From: Tetrahymena thermophila SB210
Lineage: Eukaryota > Ciliophora > Oligohymenophorea > Hymenostomatida > Tetrahymenidae
Assembly (NCBI RefSeq): GCF_000189635.1
Contig: NW_002476413.1
Coordinates: 620,001 to 684,000, forward strand
DNA: 64,000 bases
Direction: 5' to 3'
Positions within the stretch are counted from its first letter, which is position 1. Each line of letters starts with the position of its first letter. Positions 38,367 to 51,184 of the stretch are shown piece by piece. The notes below the pieces were generated by a model. The model ran no database searches, was not told the DNA's origin, and saw only the letters and a program-made list of their open reading frames with translations. The translations under genes were made by a program, and so were the position numbers.

Positions 38367-39473
38367 AAAAAAACATATTTCATGTTAAATAACTTAAAAC
38401 ATAAATATTTATAAATAACAAAAATAATTTATTTATATTAAGATGCTAAATGACATATTAAGTACAAATAGCTTTAAAAAATATCATTTAAAACTATAAA
38501 TTTATAATTAATGTAAGCAATTTATATTGGAAATTAAAATCTATATTTAATTTTGATGGTTAATTAATTAAGGAAATAAATAGTAGATTAAAATTTATCA
38601 AAGGTTTAAAAATGTTTTTTTTAATTGATAATATTAATTTTTTAGGAAATTAGCTATAATACATATATATAATACATGATATATATAACTTTAAATAAGC
38701 ATTTAAAACTGCTCTAGATATTTAGTAAAAAGCTTGCAGTTTTTAGTTAATAAAAAGTTAATACAAAAAATTATTATGAATAAATGTAGATGAATTATTA
38801 AACAAAACAAATGGAAAATATAATTTTTTAAATATCTTTAAAAAATGTTTATTTATAATTTATATAAATGTTTTATTCTGGCTGGAAGTAAATATATATT
38901 TTAAGTAAATTATTTTATAATTTTTTAAGGGATAAATGAATTATTAATAACTTCAAATGATAGTAAATATGTAATATTAATAAAAAACATATTTTATGTA
39001 AAAGCTTTAAAACATAAATATTTATAACTAACAAAAATAATTTATTTATTTATATTAAGATGCTTATGGCATATTAAGTACAAATAGATATAAATAATCT
39101 TAAAACTATAAATTTATTAGTAAATAATTAAGGAAATAAATAGAGATTAAAATTTATCAGGTTTAAAAAAGAATATATTTTTAATTGATTATATTAATTT
39201 TTTAGGAAATTAGCTATAATACATAAATATAATTCATGATGTATATAACTTTAAATAAGCATTTATAAATACTCTTGATATTTAGTAAAAAGCTTGCAGT
39301 TTTTAGTTAATAAAAAGTTAATACAAAAATTATTAAGAAAAAAAATAGATGAATTTATAAAAAAAAATAAATGGAAAATCTAATTTAAATATCTTTAAAA
39401 AATGTTTATTTATAATTAATATAAATTTTTTATATTGGCTGGAAGTAAATATTTATTTTATGTAATTTATTTT
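38367..39473. repeat. Direct duplication of a ~0.5-kb AT-rich segment
   Basis: Copy 1 (about 38367-38910) and copy 2 (about 38983-39473) share the same series of words: AAAACATAAATATTTATAA, CATATTAAGTACAAATAG, TTTTTAGGAAATTAGCTATA, AGTAAAAAGCTTGCAGTTTT and GGCTGGAAGTAAAT. The offset between copies falls from about 610 to 557 bases across the segment because of small deletions. Neither copy has a meaningful frame. Confidence 0.85.
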
Positions 39474-39613
39474 AAATCAACAAATTTAGATAATTTCATA
39501 TTTTATTAATCGAAATAATTTATACATGAATAAATATCGATCTTTAAAATTAATTATTTACATGAAAAAAATACCATATTTTGTTTGTGAAATTGATTTG
39601 ATTAATAACTATC

Positions 39614-39616
39614 TAT

Positions 39617-39663
<47 letters not shown>

Positions 39664-39666
39664 TTT
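39614..39666. repeat. TTTA microsatellite
   Basis: About 13 uninterrupted TTTA units next to the 3' end of the ADP-ribosyltransferase-like gene. Confidence 0.95.
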
Positions 39667-39746
39667 GTAGTATCCGAAGAGTTAGATGAAATATTGTTAG
39701 CAAATTCTTTTTTTTATATTTTTATGTAAATTGCAGGTGTGCATCC

Positions 39747-41519
39747 TCAATCAAATTAAACATTTTCAATTTGAGTAAGGCGAACTTTATGGCAAAAAAG
39801 TTTACTGTCCTTATTTTCTATGTTTTCAATTTTGAAAATGCATCCAGGTGGTAAAAGGTATTCATCTTCCGTTTTATATTTGCTTTGTTAAAATATGGCT
39901 TTTGGCCTCTTATCAAAGTTAGCAGAGTTACAAGAAAATTCAAACTCAAAAAGAACTGGTTCTGTTTATTCATTTTAAGCAAAGAAATCACTTTTTTTTA
40001 TAAAATCATATGCGACTTCCTTTGTTGATGAGAAAGAACTGAAAGATACCAGGCAAATTTCTGTCCCAGTTTCAATAATTTTTTAGTAATATTCTTATGA
40101 TAAAGTAATTCCTCTATATAATCTCAAAGGTGAAGTATTACCTTATTTAATGGCTGTTTCAGACAAATCATCATGCTTGTACAGAGCTACTCTAACCATT
40201 AAAACTAAATTCCATACTAGATTTATTATATCTTAATTCAAAGTATAGAGACATCCATTAACAAATCTATGCAAGTAACAATTTTCCATTGTATAAAGCT
40301 TTAATATTCTTTTACAAAGATTTTATTCATCTTTTCTAGCTTCTAAAAATTGTATCTCAATATCCTTAGATAATCTTTTATGTGAATTAGGAATTAAAAT
40401 TAATGAGTCAACTTTCAGATTTCTGTTCTCCATAATAATTACAGCTTATTTCAGATTTTCTTCCAAGTTAATTTTACTAGGCTAAAAATCAAATAAATTA
40501 TACTAAGAAAAATCATCTGTGTGCAGTTATAAATATTTTTATTTCAATTCTTTACACTGAAAGAATAAATTGATATCTTTTATAGGAATCACTCTTCTGA
40601 ATTCCTGAGGAGTTATAAACAGAGAAATCTCATTTGAAATTTCCTAATATGAAATTACTTTACATTCTATATCAATTTTTTTAGTGTATTCTTTTAACTT
40701 TAAAGAGGATTCCTCGTCTTAAACTTGAAAATTAATTTTCTATAATTTAATATTTTGATTTTCATTTTTAATCTTCTTTATTTGATTGATTAGCATTTCT
40801 AAGCTTTAAAAACTTTAGTTTTTGCAAGAAATAATTAAATAAATAGGATTTTTTATGAATCCATGTATATTTATTTCATCTAAAAATTAATCTTCTTCAA
40901 AATAAGGCTTAAAAAAAGCTATTTTTTCATATTCTTTTTATAAATCTTTTATCAGCTTATTCATGTTGTTTAATTCCTCCTCGCTAGGTTAAATAAAATA
41001 CCAGAATATATGTATTTAATTTTCTTTAATAATTCCATTCCACATTTAACTTATATATTAAGCCGCTCTCTTCTTTTGTTTGTTATTATCATCTAGTAAA
41101 TAATTCTATTATTAAATAGAACTAAGGCAGACACCAATCTCATCATATAATTATTAAAACTTTAAATAAACTTATGGATTATTTTATTTTAAGTGTTCCA
41201 TTTGACTTTTTTCAACTAATTTATGTATGTTTTCTTCTTCTTTTCGGTATTCTCTATTTTAATTATCACTATTTTCATTTTCCGAATGATAAATACTCTG
41301 TTCATATTTCAAATTATAAATACTGTTTTCATTTTTCGAATGCGAAATATTATTTTGCAAATGAAAACGATTTTTTTGAAATTATTCTGATTTATCGTCT
41401 CCCCATCTGTTTTCTGCTTCACCATCTTAATCTTGCTCATTTTTATCTGAAGAGGTTTAAAAATATAAAGCTAATTCTCTTTCTGCATTATCTTTATTAC
41501 TATTTTAAAGTGATTTCAT
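39747..41519 (-). CDS. ADP-ribosyltransferase-domain protein (590 aa), single exon
   Basis: With TAA/TAG as Gln, the minus strand from ATG 41517-41519 to TGA 39747-39749 is one frame of 591 codons. Residues 1-110 are Asn/Glu/Gln/Ser-rich with a short internal duplication around SIYN and SIYH. A middle region (about 110-430) is helix and strand rich and unrecognised. The C-terminal ~150 residues have the R-S-E layout of arginine-type mono-ADP-ribosyltransferases: LYRG with Arg469, the S-T-S-like FSSFSST (497-499) and E551-D-E553 in EDEYLLPPG, the catalytic E-x-E before the usual PPG turn. The family moves ADP-ribose from NAD+ to protein side chains. With no signal peptide, it is presumably intracellular. 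All three key elements are present, so activity is plausible; target and biological role are unknown. Confidence 0.8.
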
Positions 41520-42230
41520 TTTTACTTTTTAAATTGTATCAAAATAGAAAGTTTTTTTATTAAATTAATACTTTTAATTAAAAAAATTGAAAAATTGTTT
41601 GCAAAAAATTAAAAAAACTAATCAATTTCTTTATATCAGAAATTACATAATTAATTAAAGAAAGATCCTAAATATCAAAAATCAATTGATGATATAAATT
41701 TGTTTAAAAATTTTTTTTAATTTTATTTATTTCAAATTATTATTAGGTAATATTTCTAAATTATAAAATATTTAAATAATTATTTTAAATCATAATAGAA
41801 TCTTAAAGTTGAATGAATATATCTTTATATTTCATTATCATGTTTGCTTGTATTAAGCTTGAATATTTTCCTCATCAAACTTTAAAAGAGCTTATCAAGT
41901 GTTGTTAGTATATTACAAAATTAGAAAGTTATATCGCTTATATAGTTCAATCACAGATAAAAACAAAATGCTAAAAACTTTTCAATTTAATAAATAATTT
42001 AAAAATACATTTTAGTAATAAAAATTAAACGTTATTCAAAAAAAAAAAGACTAGATTTTGTAAATAAAATTTGCTGCTTTTATCAAATAAATTAAAAGAT
42101 TTTTATTTATTTATTGTTGTATGTTTGCATTTTATTTTAATTAGGAAACAATCACTTAAAGTTGATTTAAAGATATAATATTAATTTACAATTCACTTAA
42201 AGTTAAATTTGTTTAAATAAAAAATAAATA
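41520..42230. promoter_or_regulatory. Divergent spacer between ART-like and TIM-barrel genes
   Basis: About 0.7 kb of AT-rich DNA between two divergent starts; it should contain both promoters. No specific motif was identified. Confidence 0.3.
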
Positions 42231-43267
42231 ATGCATAGAAAGTATCTTAGAACTTTGTGGGATATGACAGCTTTCCACAAGGAGTACAACAAAGAATGGT
42301 TATCTGTTATTAACAAGTTGAAAAAGAAAGGTTATCAAGGTTTAGAAATTGCTGTCTAGTTTTCTTCAGAAAGCTAGTTAGATGCCTTCAAAGTTATTAA
42401 AGATAAAAAAGAATTGAGTTATGTTGCATAAATTCACACTTGCGGCTATCCAATTATTTCAAGCGATGTAAATGCACACTTGGATTCTCTTAAAAAAGGT
42501 ATTGAAACTGCTCTTAAAATTAATCCAGATGCTATCAACATCCATTCTGGTCGTGATTGTTGGACTTAAGACTAAACTTTAGAGTTTTTTAACAAAGCTT
42601 AGGAAATTTAATAACATGTGAATGTCCCTATTTAGCATGAAACCCATAGATAAAGAGCCCTCTTTAATCCTTATATTACTAAAGTAATGCTAAAAAATAA
42701 ATAAATCTAATTAACCTCTATATTCATTTTTTGCTTTAAATAATTTTAATTATAAAAAATAATACTATTTCTTTTATTAACCGCTTTATTTAAATCAACC
42801 ATTTTTAGTTAGTTATTGAAAATTGTCCTGCAATTTATTTAAATGCAGATTTATCACATTGGGTTTTGGTTGGTGAAAGGTTCTATGATCAACAACACGA
42901 TAAAGAGTTCTTTGATGCATTTAATATAATAAAAGGAAATACAAGATAAATCCATGCAAGAATAGGTATTAAAAATTTATTTTAAATTGAAATTAGAAAA
43001 AACTTTTAAAACATAAAAAAAGGTTCTCCTAATCAAATATAAGTAATACATCCAGAATTTGAAGTAGAGTCCTTAAAATGGTATGATTAATAATGGAAAG
43101 ATATAGCACAAACTTAAGAAAAGAAAGGGACACACAAATTCTATTACACTTGCGAATTTGGTCCTCAGCCTTATTCTATTTTCAACCCAAAAACTAAAAA
43201 ATAGTTAAATAATACAGCAAAAAATAACGATTTTATGCTTTAGCACCTTCTCAATAATCACAAATGA
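42231..43267 (+). CDS. Xylose-isomerase-like TIM-barrel protein (284 aa)
   Basis: Exons 42231-42683, 42809-42965 and 43023-43267 encode 284 aa ending NNHK-TGA. The order of short conserved strand ends is that of the xylose isomerase-like / AP endonuclease 2 superfamily: GYQGLEIAVQF near residue 33, INIHSGRD near 103, PIQHETHR near 137, NADLSHW and HARIG in the middle exon, and HPEFEVE in exon 3. His, Glu and Asp at these strand ends normally bind a divalent metal. Members include sugar-phosphate isomerases and epimerases; this one is likely a cytosolic sugar isomerase or epimerase, substrate unknown. It is shorter than bacterial AP endonuclease IV and lacks its DNA-binding loops as far as I can see. 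Splicing is clean and all exon joins keep frame. Confidence 0.8.
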
Positions 43268-43571
43268 ATAAAAATAAATTTATAGCAAAATATTTTTATG
43301 TAAAAAAAATAAATAAATTGAATAAAATTCATTAAAATAATTTTAAATTACAATCAAATTTATGAAAAATCTTTACATTTTAATTTATTCTTTCAATGAT
43401 AGATTTTTATTCAAACTTAAATAGAAAACATTTGTTAAATATTTTAGCATTATTTGATCATTCAAAACAAATCAAATCAAATCAAATTAGATTATTTCTG
43501 TTTAATTAAAAAAATTTATTTAATAAATTAATTTTAATCAAAATTATAAACCTTTTTTTAATTAGCATCCA

Positions 43572-43694
43572 ATGAATTTTTTGGAAGGATTTTAGGATAA
43601 TTATGTAGAAATTAATACCAAATATGGATCAGATATATCTAATTATTATGAAGATATTACTCATTCATTAGTTATGATATTTTTATTTGTTTGA
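43572..43694 (+). CDS. Doubtful small frame (40 aa)
   Basis: ATG 43572 opens a short acidic frame (MNFLEGFQDNYVEINTKYGS...) ending at TGA 43692-43694. It sits between two real genes and follows an acceptor-like AATTAG, so it could be an exon of an alternative transcript. There is no other support. Confidence 0.15.
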
Positions 43695-43866
43695 ATATTT
43701 CACTTTTGTAATAAAAGAAATATTGATAGTAATAAATAATCAAAGCTTTATTAGAAATATATATTGGCATATTTATTTAGAAAAATACTAAGTAAGTTGA
43801 AGTAAATATACAAAGATACTTTTTAAGATAAGCAAACAAAGTTATAACACTAGGAAACAACAAAAA

Positions 43867-44659
43867 ATGACAAATACTTTAATTTTTGAATAGCTCAAGT
43901 AGCATGAAAACTGTATTAAATTTAATGGATTAATAAATTGCATAATATTTTCATAGTTCCTCACTTTTGAAAATTGATATTAATCATAATTAATCTTAAT
44001 ATAAATAGGGTCTTCAATATTAGATATTTGTTTACAAGTCATCTTAAAGGAGAAAAATAACCAAACAGATTTCTCATAAGTTAAAACTAACTTGTAAAGA
44101 TAAGACAAAGTCCTTGCCACAAAGCTTATAAAATGTTTAAAAGAATTAGCTGTTTGCAGTAAATCAGCACTCAAAGAAAATTTAGAAAATATTGGGTCAA
44201 TAAGCGCTGACATAAAAAATTACCTATACGAGCATATCCTTTCAAATATATATATGTCAAGACAATTAAATAACTACTAATTGATTAAATATCATTTTGA
44301 CCCAAAGAAATCCCTTGCATCTGATAGTTAGGTCGTTGAAACAAGAAAATCTAATTGTCATGATATTAATTCATTTATTTTTGATCTTGCAAAAATAGAG
44401 TGGAAAGTAGAGGTCACTTTATCTTCAATCAAGATGAAAAAAGTAATTTGAATCGAATAAATCTATTTTAATATTTATTTTCTTTTAGAAATTTGTATAA
44501 CAATTTTTTAAAAATCTAAAAATAGATATTAAGACCTGCTGTTCTGCTTACTTTTCATACTAAATAAGGAACTACAAAGACTTTTTACTTAGATATATAT
44601 TAGTTTTAAGAGCTAAGAAAAAACCTTGCTTTAGTTATGCGTTAAATACATCAAATTGA
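43867..44659 (+). CDS. COMM-domain (COMMD) protein (216 aa)
   Basis: Exons 43867-43912, 44009-44442 and 44489-44659 total 651 nt. The product begins MTNTLIFEQLKQHENW, has a helical N-terminal half (residues about 15-120), and ends in a C-terminal segment with the pattern of a COMM domain: KIEWKVEVTLSSIK, corresponding to the family W-x-(V/L)-x-(V/L)-x-(L/I)-S-S strand, then a hydrophobic strand and FLLRYILVL at the end. Length is typical of COMMD proteins (~200 aa). The family forms the Commander assembly with CCDC22/CCDC93 and the retriever complex in endosomal recycling. The subtype cannot be assigned. The first intron join (T/GG = Trp) was inferred from frame. The opposite strand has a 77-codon frame that is only a shadow. 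Confidence 0.65.
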
Positions 44660-45718
44660 ATTAAAGTGATTACATTTAAAATAGATTTTAAATATTTTTT
44701 TTGTAAAATGTATAAAATAATAAATTTAGTTTTATTAATTCTATTTTTCTAAATTTTTATCATTCATAGTAATAATAAAACTTAGTAAATGTAAATAAAA
44801 CAGCTTTAAAAATAATTGTTTAATCATGATTAATTATTTGTGAATATTATTTTAATTTAAATTATTTTTGATTTTTACCAACTTAACTCCAGATAAACAT
44901 AATCCTGATCTGCTGATTTAGAAAAAATATATATGGGATTTAAGCTTATTTTTATATCATTTTTTATATTTAATAATCAACAAATTATGACTAAGCTACT
45001 AATCATTTATTCGTTTATCTGAGAACTAGCTAAATTTAAAACATTAATTTTGTTTGATTATTACTGATAGAATTAAGAAATATAAAATTTATCTTTCTTA
45101 TAATTATATTTTTGAATAAAATATGGACTTAAAATAATAAGTATCTTGTCAACTTTTAAAAATCATTCATAGATTTAAAGAAATTATTTTCTTTTTTGCA
45201 TGATTTTTTATCATTTTAAAAAAATAAGATTTAGAGAAATTTCATTTTATCATTTTTAAAAGATTTATTTAAAAATTAAACAAATAAAAATAAAACTTAA
45301 TTTTGAAATGAAAATAAAAAAATACTTTTTGAGAAACTTTGAATTGAATAGAATAAAATGATTTAAAGTGGTTTTAAAAAATGATGATGAGAAAGATGTA
45401 TTAAACATAAATAAAATATGTAAAAATAGTAAAATAAAATAAATATAAATATATGTTTTTTTGTTTATTTTTGAAAGATTATTAAAGAAATAAATATATT
45501 ATAAATATTTAATTAGAGAAATAAATTGAGGAATTTAACTTTTTGATTTATTTATTTATTGATTATTGGTATGTATTTTGAGAGATGAGTATTATTTTAT
45601 TTTTACTTAAATCATCATTCTTGCTTGATGTTTATTTTAATGTAAAGGTAAATACTAATTTATTTTGATTTGGCTACTAATTTTGATTGTTTTATGGGAA
45701 TTTTTTTTGGCTACTTAC
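44660..45718. other. AT-rich intergenic region between convergent genes
   Basis: About 1 kb between converging 3' ends, very A/T-rich, with no coding pattern. Confidence 0.6.
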
Positions 45719-48700
45719 TCACTAAGGATTTTTTGAATAAATGTATTCTGCATTTTTAATTATTTCGTTTACATTTATTATATTCTCTATTCTGTATATG
45801 GAGGTTGAGTTTTGTGTTATCAAACCCTTGTTCAGTTTTAGGTATAACTCGTTTTGCTTGCTGTTAGGATCCTCATAGATGGTCACATGTTTTAGGATCA
45901 ATGGGGCAACTACTTCTTCAAAAATATGAGAAATTAAAAATTAGCTCAAGGGGAGACCCTCTAAATACATGTGATGAGAATTTTTTATTAAAATTTTATT
46001 TTCAAAGAACCAAAAGTTATCTTCTGCAGAGAGGAAAAAGCCGTTTTCTTTGCCAGTACTTAAGTTGTAGATGGATACTCTTATACCAAAGAATTTATTA
46101 TTGGCTCCGATTGCTTCTAGAGTGATTGGATACATGTATTCTTATTTTTGAGTGTTGGCAGGGGAATATTTGTACAAAAGACGAGTATATGCACCAGAGA
46201 GATGAAGGTTTTTAACAATAGGGTTCTCAGATTATCTTGTGCTCTTCGCATTCATAAGTGATTCATCCATTTTTTCATGCACGTTTAATGTAAAGTATTC
46301 AGGTAGATGACTAAGAATGCATACCTTTTCTGATAAATGGAGATTTTAGTATCTTACATTGTACATAGCTTATACTTGATAGTATGAATAACTTGAAACG
46401 CCCTGTGCTTTTAATTTTTCACCTCCAGGTCCGAAGGTAATGTAAATATTTTTAAGAATTATTTTTATTTCTCCAAAATCAGAGGCTTTGTAAACTTGAC
46501 CTGCTGCGGGCTTCAGCTGAGGAATAAAGTTAGGATTATCTATGCATAGATGAATTTAACGTTTTAAAGCTAGCGACCAAATTCTAACTCTGAGGAAATA
46601 AGGAGATGATAGTAAAGTATTCATGTCATTAATTTAATGGGTTATAAATAGCTCTTAGATTTAATCTATTATTTCATCTAGTTCTTTCACTAATAAAGCT
46701 TAATTTATTATTTTATAGGATTTTAATTTAGTATCAGAATTAGTTTTCGGTTCATGCTTTTTAACAGCTTCCATGTATAGGTTACGTTACTACATTTCCT
46801 TAATAAGCTCATGTCTCTAATTCTAAGACTCCTTTGTAAATCCTAAGATCTGTGTTATTTCTTCCTTTGGGAATTCATTTTCATTTATCCATTCCATCCA
46901 TTTTTTTTAGCTACCAGAATCTAAATCTAAATCAATTTTTATGCAATCACCTTTAGATATGCGAGTCAATACGATACGGAAAATATTTCCTTCGATGTGA
47001 TGGAAAAATGTTACCATTTTCTCTCCTAAAAATGTTTTTTCATGAATTTGGCTCAGCAATCCTGGTGCGTTAGACAGGAATTTAATTTCCTATAAAATAT
47101 TATTAAAAAAAAATTATTAAAAAAAGATGACAACTTTTATTAAAATAAATGAATGCTTTTTCTGCTTGAAAGTTTGTTAAAATAATTAAAGAAATGATTT
47201 ACATTTTGTTCTGGGTCGAAAGAAGTGAAGGGCAATATAAAGCATTTATTAAATAAATAAATATTTTGGCACATGTTCAATGATAAATTGATAGGAAGTA
47301 TTGGGGAGTAATTCAAACTTTAGAGAAGTTATTTTAGTTAATCTTTGAAAATTTATTCAGTTGCAACAACTTGATTATTTTTATTTTCTGCTTTGATTTC
47401 TAACTAGCCTGATTTAAAAAGATTACAAGTAATAGTGTATGGGTTTACTCCATCTGGAAACACTTACTTTGAAAGACTAAAGGACTCAAAAGGACAGTCG
47501 TTTAGAATATTAAGAAGCTGCAGTATAGGGAGTTGAGGCTATATAGGCGATTGATTGCTATAAAAGGGCGATTTTGGTTAGCTTTCGTAAGCATCTTGCA
47601 GTTTTTTACTATCATTTACGTTTCCATTTCCCTTTTTGTTGTTATTGCCATTTCCACTGTTATTATCAGAATTATTTTAATTCTTATTGCTAATTTCTGA
47701 GTCTGTCCTCTCTTTTTCTAACTTTTACAATTGCTTCATTTAATTTTCTATAAGTTATTACTGCTATTGCTGCAATTAGGATGTGTTTTATTTTTACTAT
47801 TCAATTAAACTATTGATGAGCTACTTCAACTGAGTTATTTCAACTGCACTACTCTACTTTTCTTTTTTAATTTATTCATTCTAATTGATAACTTCTATTA
47901 TCATATTCTTAATATTATCATCTAAACTCTATTATTTTAAATAAATTTTACTTTTATTCAATAAAAAAACTAAAAATATTTACCGATAATTTGTCTGAAG
48001 GAACTTTTACATCATTATTTTGACCTTCCTTTGCTCCATCTTTCTCATGTTCTTTTTTTAGCAAGTACTCTGATTGAACACGCTTAGAATTAATCTTTTT
48101 AGAGAGATTGTCCTATTGATTATTTTGACCATTTTAGTTATTTTTGCTTTGAGTGTCTTCTTTAATTTATTTATTTTTAGAGTTTTCCTCGTTTCTTTAT
48201 AGCTTTCTTTGAGTGGGACCTCCAAAATCTTCCTCTATTTCTTCGTCCACCTATTCTTGATCTTCAGATTCATAATATTCTCCAAATTAATCAATAGGAT
48301 CCTAAAGAGATTCGCTAGTAGTTATTCTATTATGCTTTTTTATAGATGATGCTGGTCTACTTAAACTTTTCTTTGAACCATCGTTATTTTATCTGTATTG
48401 CTATTTGTCTCCTTACTAATTTGAGTGGTAATATTATCTATGCTATAAATGCGATTAACTTGAGTTGGTCATAGCACTCTAGTTCTATTAGTGATTATTT
48501 TAAGATTGACCTGTTGTCTTTTTTCTTGATGATTATCTGCCTTGTTGTTGCTACAGATGATGGCCAGAAATAAAGTACATATTTGTTCCATTTTGGGAAA
48601 TATTATTTTGAAGAGAAGAGTTGCTTTAAGGACGCTTTTCAAAAATATTTTAATTTTTATCATCTCTTTTAGCATTCTGCAGGTCTATTTATGAAAACTA

Positions 48701-51184
48701 GTTAGTCTAAGAGTTAGCTTAGAAAATCTTCTTGGCTGCTAATTGCTATGAAGAAGCTTCTGTGGTTATTCGAGTAGAAGATTAATTCATACCTAGATAA
48801 TAATTATTTTGTGAATTAAAATCCAAAATTGATTATTTCCAGAGACTTAGCTCTTTGTCAAAATAAGATCTTCTGAATTTAATGTATCTCCTATATTCTA
48901 AAATTTGATTGTAGTTTAATTCGTATTCACATTCTTTTAGGATCAAAAAAACGCATGGAAGCAGCTGCTAATTTGCAGATGGGTTGACTCCAAATAAGTT
49001 ATTATTACTTGTTGTTGTCATATTATTTATTCCCATATTAGACTATCCCAATGTTTACGAGTCAAATAAATCTGCGTCATCTGCTTGCTGCAACGAATAA
49101 GGAGTAATTTACTAATGCTGCTAGTTTTGAGAAGAGCACAAAATACTTGAATCTAAAATTTTAGAAATAGCTTGAATTTTACGATTGAATGCGTGCTCTA
49201 TTCCAAAGTATTTTCTTGTGATAGACATTGCATTTTTAATAAAAAAAGTATCTGCAGGAGTAATTAAAGGTAGTTTTAATTATTGTTTGGCTCTTTTAAC
49301 TAATTCAGCATATACATATCCAAATACTAACACAGAGACATCAGATAAAAATTGTTAGTCTTCTTAAAGATATCTCATTTCTATATTTTTCATGTTAGGA
49401 AAGACCTTGACTTCTTGTAAACCAATGCTTTTTTGCAGTAAAACTTCAGCTTGGTTCCAATCTTCAAGTAGAATACAAGCTAGAGCTACATTATTGAGAA
49501 TACTTGGTTAGATAATAAGATTCTTGATTTACTCATTTTTCTATGAATTTGAACTACTGAGTCGTGAATATTTTTCAATCAAATTAAATTGATCAAATGA
49601 AAGTGCATAATTATCTTTCTTCATATTAAAAACAGCTAAGTTATTTAGATATGTAACTTTCTAAGTAAAAACAATTTAGTTTGTTTGAGGATACTTAAAT
49701 GCATATTATTGCTTATAATTTTCATTTTCTTCAATAATCTTTTCCATGCAAACTTGAAATGCTTCCATCATTTATGTGACATCATATTAATTCTTGCTAG
49801 ATTTTTGATTGCCATAAGTATTCTCAAATCCGTTTGAGCTGTAATAATTCTTATGAAAAGAGTTAGTCTCCATAAAATTTAAGTTTCCTTGATAAAAAGT
49901 TGAAGCGTTTGTTCCTAAGTTAAATTAATGAGTAGACTAGCTGGGTGAAAACTAAGGAGTAGGAAAATTTTGCATGGTAAAACCGCCTTATGTGGAGTAA
50001 GTATTAGTTTGACCTTAAGACAAGTAACTATAAAAGCGTGATGCGTAAACAAATAACTTATTACGTTCTTAGAATACCTCAGAAAAACCACTTACCAGTT
50101 AGTTAATTACTATTGCGTTTTTTAAGTATTCCCAAAAAATCTTTAATGCTTCTTCAAATTGATTTTTCTACATTAAAAAATCTAATAGTTTCAGAATTTT
50201 AGTTACATTTTGTAATGGAGGAATAGGATTATTTGAAATAGAAAAACTTTAAGTGCTAACTTATTGTTAAGTTATTTGTGGTTTAGATGAATTAGCTCCT
50301 GAAGTTGGTTTAAAAATATCTTAGGTTTATGCTATTGTACTTTGAAAAGGTTGCTGATTTTATTAATATTGAGTCATTTAATAAGTAGAAATGTCAGACC
50401 CTTCTGTATTTAAATTTCCTTAGAGATTTTAATTATGAAGAGATTAATAGCTCGTGTATTTAGTGGGAGTAAAAGTATTTCCTTACTATGAAGGTTATCT
50501 CTAATGGAATTCCTAATAAACATTCTAATCATATTATTGATCTCCTTATTTTTGCTGTTGCTATTATTAAAACTACATCTGATCTATATACTGATAATTA
50601 GAATACGTTTCAGGATCTTGCTAAGTATTTTTAATAGATATATGAGTTGTTGCAGTATGAGGACGCATTTTTAAACCTTAATTAGCTTGGAAAGGACTGC
50701 TTTAAATAGCCACTCCATTACTAGATGGTAAATTTGTTTGCGTTTTAATATTTTTACTGCTGCCTGATTTTTGATGTTACAGAATAGTATGCTAATTATT
50801 AAGAATAATTGGCTGAGACTTTGGTGTGTTTACCTTCATAGGTGCTTAAGAAATCAACTACCTATGAGTCTAACTAGAATTTCTTGTTGAAGGTTACTAG
50901 GTGCTAAAATACTCTGGACGGTTGGTCCCATTATTTGAGTTGACCAAATTATTCTACTAAAACTACTACTATGATGCATTGAAATTTTTATTTACTAATT
51001 AGTAATTTTAAGTTGTCGATTTGAGCTACTGCTATCCTTGAGAAAACTATTAAAATTACTGAAATGGTTGTTACATTTCCTCTCTCGAAAGCAGCTAGTA
51101 TGGCTATTGATTAAATTAAACTTGATAATGCTATTAGTCTGTTAATGGTTGTGCAAAGTTCCCTTTCTTTCGCGTTAAGTTCAT
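45719..51184 (-). CDS. Very large Gln-rich protein with TPR-like helices (~1765 aa)
   Basis: Three minus-strand exons (47984-51184, 47203-47928, 45719-47089), each a multiple of three, total 5298 nt. The start MNLTRKKGNFAQPL at 51184 is the first ATG after an upstream TGA. Residues 1 to about 310 are extremely Gln/Asn/Ser-rich. Helix pairs of TPR type appear at about 323-360 (FEEALKIFWEYL) and 508-593 (YLNNLAVFNMKKDNYALSF, then ILLEDWNQAEVLLQKSIGL). A Gln-rich, then acidic linker follows (DEEIEEDFGG near 990). From about 1200 to 1765 the protein is globular, Ile/Leu/Phe-rich and not recognised (PFESFSLSKQVFPDG, FFLSAEDNFWFFENK). No membrane segment. A scaffold or RNA-regulatory factor is possible but not shown. 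Over 150 TAA/TAG Gln codons make it invisible to standard-code searches. Confidence 0.8.

Noticed and set aside
41174-41563. 129-codon plus-strand frame rich in Phe and Tyr
   Set aside because: It is the antisense of the Asn/Glu-rich N-terminus of the ART-like gene; the minus frame is longer and ends in a recognised domain.
43980-44213. 77-codon minus-strand frame without TAA/TAG
   Set aside because: It lies opposite COMMD exon 2, which has better codon use, splice sites and the COMM domain pattern.
45901-46125. 74-codon plus-strand frame
   Set aside because: Antisense to the C-terminal exon of the 1765-aa protein.
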